Shown here one piece after another: positions 27,532-36,464 of a stretch of DNA of 64,000 nucleotides; the stretch's first letter is position 1; each line of letters begins with the position of its first letter. Where the stretch lies: contig NZ_JAUXYL010000023.1 in assembly GCF_030694375.1 (NCBI RefSeq), forward strand, positions 186,001 to 250,000, written 5' to 3'. Source of the DNA: Algoriphagus sp. (GTDB taxonomy: Bacteria > Bacteroidota > Bacteroidia > Cytophagales > Cyclobacteriaceae). The notes beneath the pieces were generated by a model that saw only the letters and a program-made list of their open reading frames with translations, did not search any database and had not been told where the DNA came from. The position numbers and the translations under genes are program-made.

Positions 27532-28365
27532 TCATTGCTGAATTTTCAAAGTCACTGTCGTACGCACCGCAGGAGACTGAACCAAATCAGTAGAAGGGAT
27601 GTCTGATCTTCGAGTTTCGTAGGTTAACTCAACATCGTATTCACCAGATGGAAGGTTTTCTGGAAGTTTCAGTTCAACTGAACGCTTTCCGGAGAAATAT
27701 AAAGCAACAGTTTGCTGCTGTTCAGCCAAGACCTGTCCGGTTTTATTCTTCAGGCTTGCAGTTACACTTCCAAGATAGGGCGAATTCCCCGTTACCTTAA
27801 ATTCAGGAATGATCCTTACGATGTTACTTGCAATTTCAGTTTCTACTTCTCCAAATTCCAAGCTTGTACTTACCGCTCCCACTTTCTGGAAAGCTGCGAT
27901 AATTTGATCAAACTTGAAGTTTACCTGAGTTGAAACTCCTTCGGTGTTGGTTTCCTCTACATCTGTAGTTTGGGCATTGGAAGTCACTTTGATTCGGGTA
28001 AAGTAAGTCCCTGCACTTAAGGTTCGGTCAGGTCTCACCTGCAATCTCACCGTCTGCTGTTGCTGAGGTGCCAGGATGAAAGTTCGGGGAAAAGCACGTA
28101 GCCGATCTCCCATTCCAAATTGCTTTTCACTCAGGCTGTCACCATAAACCATGGTTAGATTACCCATGTCATCATTTCCGGGATAGCCAAACAGGAAACT
28201 CACGTTGATTTCCTGAGGTGTGTCGCCCGGATTGGTGACAAAGAGGGTTCCGATGCCATTCTGATCAATAAAGACCGTAGTGGGGGCGAGGGATACTTGC
28301 GCCAATGCCGAAAAGGAAAACAGGCAAAAGAACAGTGCGAAAATAGCTGGTAGTCGATGTGTCAT
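27532..28365 (-). CDS. PapD-like periplasmic pilus chaperone
   Basis: 277 residues. A signal peptide (1-22, ending LAQ) is followed by an N-terminal Ig-like domain (about 24-125) with the chaperone G1-strand pattern FPRTFILAPQQQQTVRLQV (92-110), comparable to the PR-x-F-x-L-x-P-G-x-x-Q-x-V-R signature, and GTYFTRIKV. A second Ig-like domain spans about 145-277. It would cap subunits in the periplasm by donor-strand complementation and hand them to the usher 38 bases downstream. There is no Cys pair, as in many archaic-type chaperones only in part. A hairpin separates it from the preceding subunit gene. Confidence 0.8.
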   Translation of the reverse strand: MTHRLPAIFALFFCLFSFSALAQVSLAPTTVFIDQNGIGTLFVTNPGDTPQEINVSFLFGYPGNDDMGNLTMVYGDSLSEKQFGMGDRLRAFPRTFILAPQQQQTVRLQVRPDRTLSAGTYFTRIKVTSNAQTTDVEETNTEGVSTQVNFKFDQIIAAFQKVGAVSTSLEFGEVETEIASNIVRIIPEFKVTGNSPYLGSVTASLKNKTGQVLAEQQQTVALYFSGKRSVELKLPENLPSGEYDVELTYETRRSDIPSTDLVQSPAVRTTVTLKIQQ

Positions 28366-28380
28366 AACGCTAAAGTAAAG

Positions 28381-28409
28381 AAAGCCGACAGGAATTTCCT
28401 GTCGGCTTT
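28381..28409 (-). terminator. Intra-operon hairpin (attenuator) between the DUF4402 subunit and chaperone genes
   Basis: AAAGCCGACAGG pairs perfectly with CCTGTCGGCTTT (12 bp, 5-base loop), followed on the minus strand by a T-rich stretch (CTTTACTTTA). It lies 8 bases after the subunit stop and 15 bases before the chaperone start. Partial termination would give more subunit than chaperone/usher mRNA. Confidence 0.65.
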
Positions 28410-28416
28410 GATGGAA

Positions 28417-28950
28417 TTAATTGTATTCAACACTAATGTTGAATATACCAGCATAGGTTCCTGTTGCTTGGTTGGTAAGTACTGGAATTGTACCACCTAC
28501 CCAAAGAAAGTATACATTGTCTACCAATGTTACCGTGTTGCCGGATGTAACTGCGACTGCCGTTGCCTGCGCCGTATTCACAGCAGCACCAACTACTTCA
28601 GGAGTCATCACCATAATCTCAGTACCATCGATAGTTTCTGTTAATGTTACCGTGGCATCATATGAAACAGTCACTGCTGAATTAGCACCTCCTAGGTCAA
28701 ATCTTGCTACGTTTGTAACAGAACCGGTATTTACATTAGTGATTCCGTTGGCATCAAGGACAATGGCCCCAGGAGTGTTGGCAGAAAGATTACCAAAGGC
28801 AATTTCATCCTGAGTTACATCCAATGTGATTGTTAAATCAGCCAATACGGTAGCCGAAGCATCTGCAGTTGCAGCTTTCTGTGCATTTGCGGCAAAACCC
28901 AAACCTGCTACTAGGCCGAGGGTCAATACGGATTTTAAGATTGTTTTCAT
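28417..28950 (-). CDS. DUF4402-type secreted subunit, probable major pilin
   Basis: 177 residues. A signal peptide (1-23, AANAQ) is followed by an Ala/Thr-rich mature part with the DUF4402 pattern: SATVLADLTITL, then DEIAFGNLSANTPGAIVLD, then VDNVYFLWVGGTIPV and TGTYAGIFNISVEYN. There is no Cys. The alternating C-terminal strand with a penultimate Tyr resembles chaperone-usher pilin ends, and the N-terminal stretch could serve as donor strand. It has the longest upstream gap in the operon (149 bases) and a hairpin behind it, suggesting separate strong expression. Confidence 0.75.
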   Translation of the reverse strand: MKTILKSVLTLGLVAGLGFAANAQKAATADASATVLADLTITLDVTQDEIAFGNLSANTPGAIVLDANGITNVNTGSVTNVARFDLGGANSAVTVSYDATVTLTETIDGTEIMVMTPEVVGAAVNTAQATAVAVTSGNTVTLVDNVYFLWVGGTIPVLTNQATGTYAGIFNISVEYN

Positions 28951-29099
28951 TTTGTTGTTTGTTTGTTTAGATAAATAAGAAATTGATAAAAATTAGATTT
29001 TGGACTTTTTAATTTGCTTCAGATATCCGGGATATCCTTGGCGTGATTTACTAGAAGACTTTTTCCATAGGCATGATTTTATGGGTTTGTATGTTTTAG

Positions 29100-29546
29100 T
29101 TAAGGGTATTCTATTTTTATTTTAATTCCATTGAGGGTCGGCAGTCCAAGCCAAGCCTGAAGATGAGAGGGTCTGGATTCCATGTTTCGAATTAGCCTCG
29201 GAAGATTTTTCATCTGAAGTTCTTGTGATCCGACACCCAGCTTACTCGCTGTTTCGAAATCTGCACTTCCATCATTTAGGAAGTAGGCTTCGGGAGGAGG
29301 TAGGATTTCTCTTTCCGGGAATTCCAGATCGAGCAGAAAAGACAGGTTTTCATGTGCCTCAATCCCTATCCAAACCTTCGCTTTGCTGTTTTCCCAAGTG
29401 CCTCCTTCCATTGGATCCAATACCTGTGCGCTGAAATTGATTCCTGCGGGGATTTCCAGCCGGATAGCCACAACTTGGGCATGGGCTAGTGTACTCATTG
29501 CCGTAAGGAAAACCATCACCGCGATATGTCGGAATGTCTTACTCAT
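29100..29546 (-). CDS. Small secreted protein of the chaperone-usher operon
   Basis: 148 residues from ATG 29546; a longer frame exists, but this start gives a proper signal peptide (MSKTFRHIAVMVFLTAM... ending AHAQ, residues 1-24). The mature part is beta-rich and ends IKIKIEYP, again an alternating strand with Tyr one residue before the end. No known domain is recognised. It overlaps the preceding gene by 8 bases. Probably a minor or tip subunit. Confidence 0.65.
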   Translation of the reverse strand: MSKTFRHIAVMVFLTAMSTLAHAQVVAIRLEIPAGINFSAQVLDPMEGGTWENSKAKVWIGIEAHENLSFLLDLEFPEREILPPPEAYFLNDGSADFETASKLGVGSQELQMKNLPRLIRNMESRPSHLQAWLGLPTLNGIKIKIEYP

Positions 29547-30174
29547 TGCTGGTGAAATAGACGTTGATGGTAATATCTCCCAAGTACTGCCCGGCATTGA
29601 CCGGGCCGATTGGGCCAAGTTCTCCGTGTATAAAAAACCAAGCTGTTGCTTTGGGTCTCACATAGTCTCCAGAAATCGGAATTGGAGGTGGCCCGGGTGT
29701 ACCTGCCATTCTTCGATTGACGGGGAAAGTCACATTGTAAAATCCCAAAGGGAGCTGTACAGCTCCTGCCTTTGCAGTCATTTCATCGCCTGCTAGCAAA
29801 TTACTGTAGGCAATTCCCACCCGAAATGGAATTTGCGTCGCCGGATCAGTGCCCGTGCCACCCAGACTAAGGAAAGTAGGCGCATCCACCTCTACGGTCA
29901 GGTCAAATCCTTCAGGGGCTTCAATCCGATAGGCTACCGTCTGCATGTCAGAAAGATTAATTGTGACTGCAGGGCTGTTGGCAGATATATTGGACTGCTT
30001 TTGATTGAAATTCAAGGTTGGACTGGCCATTACCGGTGTTATGGTGATGTCATCACTCCCGGTCCAAGTGCTGAAGTTGATTCGTTGGGCATAGCCCATC
30101 CCGGAGGAAAACAATCCCCCAAGGGCAATGATCAAGACCCCAAACTTTCTTCGATATATTCTTCCGATCGCCAT
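29539..30174 (-). CDS. Secreted subunit of the chaperone-usher operon
   Basis: 211 residues from ATG 30174; the start overlaps the previous stop as TGATG. The signal peptide ends GYAQ near residue 30. The mature protein is beta-rich with a Pro-rich loop (GTPGPPPIP) and ends GDITINVYFTSNE. No Cys. A weak DUF4402-like arrangement is possible, but I do not recognise a named family. Probably a minor subunit or adaptor. Confidence 0.65.
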   Translation of the reverse strand: MAIGRIYRRKFGVLIIALGGLFSSGMGYAQRINFSTWTGSDDITITPVMASPTLNFNQKQSNISANSPAVTINLSDMQTVAYRIEAPEGFDLTVEVDAPTFLSLGGTGTDPATQIPFRVGIAYSNLLAGDEMTAKAGAVQLPLGFYNVTFPVNRRMAGTPGPPPIPISGDYVRPKATAWFFIHGELGPIGPVNAGQYLGDITINVYFTSNE

Positions 30175-30689
30175 CAGATGTATTCCAATTCGATGATAAA
30201 TTCCGACAAGTATAGTCCGGGGGTAGCCTGAGACAAATCCAGATTGGCTCCCAGCCATAGGAAAAGCATTCCCTGATCACTGAGTACTACATTCGCTTCA
30301 CCTACTTGCAAAAGCGTACTTTGGAATTGAGTATCTTCAAAGGCCTCGCTGACGAAATACTGGGCAGCTACCTCTCCCATCCCTTCATTTTGTTCTTTCA
30401 ATACTTCATTTTGGAGAAAAGTAATTCGCACTTTTCCATTTGGATTTCCGATGATTTTAAACATCCCCGCAAAACCACTAGTGATAGGGGGGACCACAAT
30501 TTTATTGTCTAGGATGGGAGGGCTTATCAGGTCCAAATTTCGAATAGTCAGCATCTGCAGGTTATCCGTCACCGTAGCTGTAGCCCTAACTGAAAGCGTT
30601 GCCTTTCGGGTATCATCGACTTGTGCCAAGGTCACATTACCCACTAATCCGGAGATGAAAAGGAAAAGTAGAAATAGAGTCCGCTTCAT
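30174..30689 (-). CDS. DUF4402-like secreted subunit
   Basis: 171 residues with a signal peptide (1-22, TLAQ). The C-terminal block GMLFLWLGANLDL...ATPGLYLSEFIIELEYI lines up with the end of the 177-residue DUF4402 subunit (VYFLWVGGTIPV...ATGTYAGIFNISVEYN), so the two are homologous. A donor-strand-like N-terminus (KATLSVRATATV) precedes the fold. The start overlaps the stop of the giant protein as TGATG, and the next gene overlaps its own stop in the same way, so translation is chained. Confidence 0.7.
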   Translation of the reverse strand: MKRTLFLLFLFISGLVGNVTLAQVDDTRKATLSVRATATVTDNLQMLTIRNLDLISPPILDNKIVVPPITSGFAGMFKIIGNPNGKVRITFLQNEVLKEQNEGMGEVAAQYFVSEAFEDTQFQSTLLQVGEANVVLSDQGMLFLWLGANLDLSQATPGLYLSEFIIELEYI

Positions 30690-33600
30690 CAGTTTTTGAT
30701 CAGTTTTTGGGTGAATTGTCCGGTGGAAGTGCTCAATCGAATGATATACAGACCGTTTGGCAAGTCGATCGCATTGGGTATCCAGTCTAGTTCCTGAATT
30801 CCTGCTCCATAATCTTGGGAAGGGAAGTTTCCGACTCCATTGCCAAGCAAATCGTAAATGCTGATTTCGACTTTTTCGGCCACAGGGAGATAGAATCGAA
30901 TTTTGGTCTGCTCGCTAAACGGATTCGGAACCGCAGCAAACAGTTTTGGGAAGTCGGGTAAATATTCGATTCGGTCATTCGGGAATGCCCCGATGTAGAT
31001 GGTGAACGGACGCAGGGGTTTGCCAGAATTTGAAACTCTCGCATTCACCTCACCGCTTTCATAAGGTGACTGAAATACTACAGCTTGGGGAATTTGCAGT
31101 GGATCAAGGGATTTTCTTGCGTTTGTAGTTGCGATTTTTGGAGCTTGGAATGTAAAAGAGTACATGGACTCTTTTCGCATATCGATTGCTTTTTGATTGA
31201 TATGATCCATCAAGACTACATTGACAGCGGCGGGCCATTCGGCAGGGAGTTGCCAGTTCATGAGGTAGGTGCCGGTGATTGCTTGTCCTCCTTTTGAAGC
31301 AGCCAAGTGGAGGGGGATTACTTTTTCCTCTCCATTGAGGGCGGGTTGATTATTGATGACCAAGGGACTTTTGGATTTCAGTGAGCCATAAGTGTAGAGC
31401 AGCAGCCAGTCCTCGGCGAGCGATTCGAGCTGATAAGCGTCTTTAGGGTCGGCGCCGATTTTGCCGTCATTTTCAAAAGAAATAAAGGATTCAGCCTCGA
31501 GTCCTTCGCCTGCGACATTCAGGTTGATTGTCAGATTTTTTTCCTTCTGTTTTCTGCCATAGAAGGCAGTCGAAGCCAGAGTTTTGGCTTCATTTCCACT
31601 TAACTGTAAAACAGGACTCGGCGCATTCGCTTTCACCCAAAATGCCTGAAAGGGAGCGATTCGTCCGCTGCCAAGCGTACCAGTTGTTCCGTTCCAAGTA
31701 AGGAAACTTGAAGTGGCGGGATTCCATACATAGATTGATTGATCAAGATTAGCCTTGTTCCATCCTGTGGAGGAATAGAAATCAATTACGCTTGCGGTTG
31801 GATTGGAAATCAGATTAAATCCTTCATCTGCCTGATTCACTTCTATTAGTGCAACTGTCTGAGCAACCAGATTTGTGTCCCTTGCCGTAAAAGTCACCCC
31901 GAAATTAAAATCCCCAGAAGCCAGGTTTACTTCTGTCCCTGTGAGCGCGATAGTTTTCGGAAGTCCATCCGTATAGCTTCCTCCACCAGGTTTGGTGGCG
32001 CCATTGAAGATGTAGAAATAATGTCCTCTTCCTGCGGGTGCTGCTGCGCTCAAGTTACTTGGCTGTCTCCATCCTTGTAGGGTGGTTCCTTTGTCCGTCT
32101 CATCCCACCACAGCAGGTTGGGCTGTAAGCTTGGATTAGTCGAGCCTGTGAATCCCTGGGTTTCTAGGCCGTTGGTCAAGTTAGCATAGGTGGTATTGAC
32201 AGGGCTTCCGATCATTCTCCAGCCTTTTGCACCGGTGAAAGTTTGCTGTATTTCCAAAGTTGGGGTGGAAGTGCTTCTATTGACATAGAGAGCTCCGGGG
32301 CTTAGGATAAGTTTTCCAGTTCCGGTGCTGAATGAACCGGAACTTAGAATCTCCATGGTTTTCCCTGTGTTGAGTGTCAGGGTATTGCTGCCACTTAAGA
32401 TGACTGCTGTGGAAACCGGAGTAATATTTTCGGCTACGGTCAGGGTAGAGTTGATGGTTTTTGTACCGGTACCGGTGAAGGAAATGTTTGCAAAGCTGCC
32501 AGCACCAATGGCTGCGGAAGGGGTTCCCGTAAAGTCTACTGTACTGCTAGTACCTGAGGTGAAAGTTCCCAGGTTGTTCCAATTGCCATGAACAGACAGG
32601 GTGAAGGTGCCTGAAATTGTAAGACTGGCGCCAGTTTGGATGCTGATGTTTCGGGCCACTGCACCATTGGTATTGATGAGGGGTTGGAAAGGTGCTGAGG
32701 AGATGATCAGTACATCTGTGGCCGCTGTTGGGATTCCCCCGCACCAGTTAGAAGCAGTAAACCAGTCGGTAGAAGTGCCGCCAATCCATGTACCGTTTAA
32801 GCAGGATAAAGTGCTGGTTGTGACATTGAGTATTCCTGTGTCAAGGGTCCCAAAATACTGAGCGTTGGGAAAAGTTGCCGCCGATCCAGTACTGCCGAAA
32901 GTTCCAACTGGTTGACCATTTCCACCTAGGGTTAGCGTATTTGTGGTACGATTGGAGCTACCGAGCCTTGCCACGGCGGTTCCATTTATGGATAGATTTT
33001 CGAGAATATTTTGGTTTCCTGTGAAGAATTTATCTCCTCCGCCTTTTAATTCCAGTTTGTTATAGGTGATCGCAGGTAAATTTTGGGAACTTGGGCTACT
33101 GAAGATAACTAGGGATGTGCCCGGTGCCAATGTTCCTGATCCAGTTTTTTCAAAAACTCCGGAAGCGATTTCAATTGGACCTTCCGATTCGGGCCCTAAG
33201 GTGGTGGTGCCTGAATTCAGTTGTACACTTAAGTTTTGGTAAACTCCGCTAACTATTTTTTGCCCTCCTGACAGGTTATTATAAAATACCAAGAAACTCC
33301 AAGTCCGATTCAAGGGGATTGGTGTGGCTGAAGTACTTTGGGTACTGAGCGTTCCGGTGCCGGAAGTGCTCAGGGTATTTCCGGAAAGCTGAAAACTACC
33401 CATGTTTAAGTTGATAGTGGCCGGGATAGTCAAACTCCCACTTACCGAGAAGGAACTGCCTGCAGTCAGGGTTTGGCTTGCATTTAGTGCCACAGAAATA
33501 TTGTTTAATCCAGAACCGGAGACTTCTCCTCCGGTGGTTTTACTTGCTCCCTGATAGCTGAGGTTGTAGGGGTTTGAACCCTGTATGGTTCCGGTTATTG

Positions 33601-35857
33601 CTCCACTGCTGCGAATAATCGCGGCGTTGGAATTCATGCTCAGGTTTGTGCCTGCAGCCATTGTTCCTGAGCTTAAGGTTAAGGTGCCGTTGATTGAAAT
33701 TGCTGAGCTGAGGGTCAACCCTGCTGAATTATTCAGGGAAACGGAAATGAAAGAATTGGTAGAGGATCCGGAAATAGTCTGTGCTGTAGATCCATTGAAA
33801 GCGATTGTACTAGTCCCGGAAATGAAGGAACCATTGTTTGTCCAGTTGCCTAAGAGGGTATGAGTCCCGCTTCCGGCATTGAAATTATTCGATATAAGAA
33901 TGTTGCCGTTTACTGTCAGATTTCCGGAGGCAGTTTTGGCTCCGGCTCCGGAGAAAGTCAGGTTGTTAAACGTGCTGGCTTGGATGCTTGCAGGGTTGTT
34001 TCCATTGAAATTGACGGTGGAGGTTCCGGGAGTGAATGTTCCGGTCCGTGTCCAGTCTCCGCCAACGGTATGTGTGAATGAACCCGCATTGAAATTATTG
34101 GAGATCAGCACATTTCCGGTGATAGTTAAGTTTCCGGAGGCAGTTTTGGCTCCGGCTCCGGAGAAAGTCAGGTTATTAAACGTACTGGCTTGGATGCTTG
34201 CAGGGTTGGTTCCATTAAAATTTATAGTGGAGGTTCCGGGTGTGAAGGTTCCCGTCCGTGTCCAGTCCCCGCTAACGGTATGTGTGAATGAACCCGCATT
34301 GAAATTATTGGAGATCAGTACATTTCCGGTGATAGTCAAGTTTCCAGAGGCAGTTTTGGCTCCGGCTCCGGAGAAAGTCAGGTTGTTAAACGTGCTGGCT
34401 TGGATGCTTGCAGGGTTGGCTCCATTGAAATTGATGGTGGAGGTTCCCGCATTGAAGGTTCCTGACCGTGTCCAATTGCCTCCTACGTTGTGGCTGAAGT
34501 TCCCCGCGGTGAAAGTGGTACCGGTACCTATTTCTACATTTCCGCCTATGGTAAGGGCAGCTACTGCTGAGGTCGAGGCGGTGCCGGTGATGATAAAGTT
34601 ACCAGCAATGGAGGTAGTTCCTGTCTGGAAAGTTTTGGTGCCAGAGGAGCTAAGGCTGAGGTTGCAGTAATTGACTCCCTTAATTGTTTGTGCCGTTCCA
34701 TTGAAGTTTACAGTATTCAAACAATTGGTGGAAGCATCAAGATTGCTTATTGTCGATGTACCGCCTAGGTTAAGTGTCGAGTTCTCTCCCTGAGTTAGTG
34801 AACCTGTACCACCTAAGGAAGAAGAAACATTAAGTGTGCCTGTGTTGGTATAGCTTCCAGTTATAGCTGTATTTGAAATGGAGATTATTCCATTCAAAGT
34901 TTTGCTGATCCCAGTTAGGTTGTATAGTCCTCCCCCTGATGAAAAAGTCCCATTATTGGTTAAACTTCCAGCGATAGTATAGGCGGGAGATGCACCGTTT
35001 TCTGTCCAAGTCCCTCCAGTGTTGATAGTCAAATCTCCACCAATACTTTTGGATTCTCCTGGAGAAATGACCGTTCCTGAGATGATTGCATTGCCACTAA
35101 GAGTTAGAGAAGGGGTATTACTGGATAAAGTCAGTGTATTGCCCGCACTAATTATCATATCGCCAACAATTTCGATTCCTCCAAAAACATTAGAGGTGGC
35201 AGTCGTAGTGTTATTTCCTGACATTGTAAAATCCCCATCGATGGTTTTTACACCAGAAATCCCTTTTGGACCACTCCCTGATAAAATTAAATTGTGATAA
35301 TTATCTGTCGAACCAGTAAAGACTGTTTGATCAGCTCCATTGTATTCAATAGTAGAATTTGGGCCAATGGAAAAAGTGGTCCAACCCGTTGAGATCGGAG
35401 ATCCAGACCCAGATAATCTTAGTGTTCCTTGAATAGATGCAGATTTGTTTCTATTTCCGGTACCTGCGGATAAGCTGGTGCAATTAACAGTGGATTCACT
35501 TGAAATTTCAAATGATATTTCTCGGGAGGATTGCGATCCTCCTGGTGCAGTTGCATTCACTTCGATTTCAAAAAAGGTGGCAATACCGGTGCCTTGAATT
35601 GTGGAAATCTGACTAGTATTAGTGTTGTTATTTCTAACTTGTAAATTTCCAAAAGACCGATTTACATCCATGTTCAAAACAGATCCACTATTCATTATGA
35701 TGCTATTGCCTGGTGTAATAGTCGAAGCGTTTACCGTTTGACCAGCATTTATGGTAGTCTGCCCTACACTCACGCCATACCATAACACCAAAAGCCCGAC
35801 GAGCAGGAGATGTTTGATTTTCAGGTTGTACGCGGACTCGGGCGAAAGATTAAGCAT
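30689..35857 (-). CDS. Giant T9SS-sorted repeat protein (probable adhesin)
   Basis: 1722 residues. A signal peptide (1-33, YGVSVGQ) is followed by about 1000 residues of Ser/Thr/Gly/Asn-rich short-strand repeats with recurring TFNNLTFSGAGAKT and WTRTGTF words, likely a beta-helix or elongated stalk. Three 70-residue copies near 470-660 come from a 210-bp tandem repeat. A CLNGTWIGG...DWFTASNWCGG module lies near 1020, then a less repetitive region. The last about 85 residues are a T9SS type A sorting domain (VPNPFSEQTKIRF, EISIYDLLGN, LPNGLYIIRL, QKLIKN). It would be exported by T9SS and anchored on the surface. First gene of the seven-gene operon. Confidence 0.8.
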   Translation of the reverse strand: MLNLSPESAYNLKIKHLLLVGLLVLWYGVSVGQTTINAGQTVNASTITPGNSIIMNSGSVLNMDVNRSFGNLQVRNNNTNTSQISTIQGTGIATFFEIEVNATAPGGSQSSREISFEISSESTVNCTSLSAGTGNRNKSASIQGTLRLSGSGSPISTGWTTFSIGPNSTIEYNGADQTVFTGSTDNYHNLILSGSGPKGISGVKTIDGDFTMSGNNTTTATSNVFGGIEIVGDMIISAGNTLTLSSNTPSLTLSGNAIISGTVISPGESKSIGGDLTINTGGTWTENGASPAYTIAGSLTNNGTFSSGGGLYNLTGISKTLNGIISISNTAITGSYTNTGTLNVSSSLGGTGSLTQGENSTLNLGGTSTISNLDASTNCLNTVNFNGTAQTIKGVNYCNLSLSSSGTKTFQTGTTSIAGNFIITGTASTSAVAALTIGGNVEIGTGTTFTAGNFSHNVGGNWTRSGTFNAGTSTINFNGANPASIQASTFNNLTFSGAGAKTASGNLTITGNVLISNNFNAGSFTHTVSGDWTRTGTFTPGTSTINFNGTNPASIQASTFNNLTFSGAGAKTASGNLTITGNVLISNNFNAGSFTHTVGGDWTRTGTFTPGTSTVNFNGNNPASIQASTFNNLTFSGAGAKTASGNLTVNGNILISNNFNAGSGTHTLLGNWTNNGSFISGTSTIAFNGSTAQTISGSSTNSFISVSLNNSAGLTLSSAISINGTLTLSSGTMAAGTNLSMNSNAAIIRSSGAITGTIQGSNPYNLSYQGASKTTGGEVSGSGLNNISVALNASQTLTAGSSFSVSGSLTIPATINLNMGSFQLSGNTLSTSGTGTLSTQSTSATPIPLNRTWSFLVFYNNLSGGQKIVSGVYQNLSVQLNSGTTTLGPESEGPIEIASGVFEKTGSGTLAPGTSLVIFSSPSSQNLPAITYNKLELKGGGDKFFTGNQNILENLSINGTAVARLGSSNRTTNTLTLGGNGQPVGTFGSTGSAATFPNAQYFGTLDTGILNVTTSTLSCLNGTWIGGTSTDWFTASNWCGGIPTAATDVLIISSAPFQPLINTNGAVARNISIQTGASLTISGTFTLSVHGNWNNLGTFTSGTSSTVDFTGTPSAAIGAGSFANISFTGTGTKTINSTLTVAENITPVSTAVILSGSNTLTLNTGKTMEILSSGSFSTGTGKLILSPGALYVNRSTSTPTLEIQQTFTGAKGWRMIGSPVNTTYANLTNGLETQGFTGSTNPSLQPNLLWWDETDKGTTLQGWRQPSNLSAAAPAGRGHYFYIFNGATKPGGGSYTDGLPKTIALTGTEVNLASGDFNFGVTFTARDTNLVAQTVALIEVNQADEGFNLISNPTASVIDFYSSTGWNKANLDQSIYVWNPATSSFLTWNGTTGTLGSGRIAPFQAFWVKANAPSPVLQLSGNEAKTLASTAFYGRKQKEKNLTINLNVAGEGLEAESFISFENDGKIGADPKDAYQLESLAEDWLLLYTYGSLKSKSPLVINNQPALNGEEKVIPLHLAASKGGQAITGTYLMNWQLPAEWPAAVNVVLMDHINQKAIDMRKESMYSFTFQAPKIATTNARKSLDPLQIPQAVVFQSPYESGEVNARVSNSGKPLRPFTIYIGAFPNDRIEYLPDFPKLFAAVPNPFSEQTKIRFYLPVAEKVEISIYDLLGNGVGNFPSQDYGAGIQELDWIPNAIDLPNGLYIIRLSTSTGQFTQKLIKN
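33880..34440. repeat. 210-bp tandem repeat inside the giant adhesin gene
   Basis: The word TTTCCGGAGGCAGTTTTGGC recurs at 33921, 34131 and (one change) 34341, exactly 210 bases apart. Units are nearly identical at nucleotide level and diverge outside the block. 210 is 70 codons, so the frame is kept and copy number can change without breaking the gene. Confidence 0.85.
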
Positions 35858-36464
35858 TAATGGTGGTAATCATAGAATTCATTATTCAACAAAAAATTCT
35901 TTTTATATATATAAAATACATTTATAGATATCTTTTATTTAATAACTATCTCAAGGTTGTATGCTGTAATGAATTTTCAGGCAATGAATTGATTTTAAGG
36001 ATTTCAGGTTTTAAAACACAAAAACCGAACCAAGTGTAAAAAAATGTAAATTATCTGAAAGAAACAACTTGAATTGGGGTTTTATTTCTCCTCAAAAATC
36101 TTATTTTGAAAAAACCGTATCCGGATAAGTTTATGTAGTAGGCAATGAGGGGACTTGAGTTTGATTCAGTAAGCCTTTCTGTGTTCGCAGAAGATGGGTT
36201 TGTAAAAAGTAACAGGAATTAAAATTAAAGTCAGATAAAAATACTTAAGCCCTGTATTCACGATTGCAAGTGTTTATTATTCTTCTCGTATCGTATAAGA
36301 ACTGATTTTATATTGTAAGTATTTGTTAATAAAAGAGTTAATTGATAATTTAATAGAATAAATTATACCTTCGAAACTGAAGAGACATCAACCGATGTGG
36401 GTATAACTCAATCGCTAACAGGTAGAGATTTAAAACTGTTTTTAATTTGTAATGTTCTCAAGCT
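35858..36464. other. 607-base divergent intergenic region
   Basis: AT-rich and without a gene. No clean TAnnTTTG box was found on the minus strand for the giant-protein operon, which is notable for such a long operon. On the plus strand TTG (36342-36344), 21 bases and TACCTTCG (36366-36373) form a near-consensus promoter for the DUF4174 gene. A small dyad ACATC-AACC-GATGT lies at 36385-36398. Confidence 0.45.
36342..36373 (+). promoter_or_regulatory. Putative promoter of the DUF4174 gene
   Basis: TTG, a 21-base spacer, and TACCTTCG, which differs from TAnnTTTG at one base. It is 92 bases upstream of the start codon. Confidence 0.35.

Noticed and set aside
33880..34440. CRISPR-like array
   Set aside because: The units are 210 bases, contiguous and coding; there are no short repeats with unique spacers.
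33879..34670. Plus-strand frame of 263 codons opposite the giant adhesin gene
   Set aside because: It is the antisense of the 210-bp tandem repeat, repetitive in Val/Pro/Leu, without promoter or family pattern. The minus-strand frame has signal peptide and sorting domain.
36119..36128. TATCCGGATA as a HipB site
   Set aside because: It has the E. coli half sites but lacks the 8-base spacer and lies far from hipBA.
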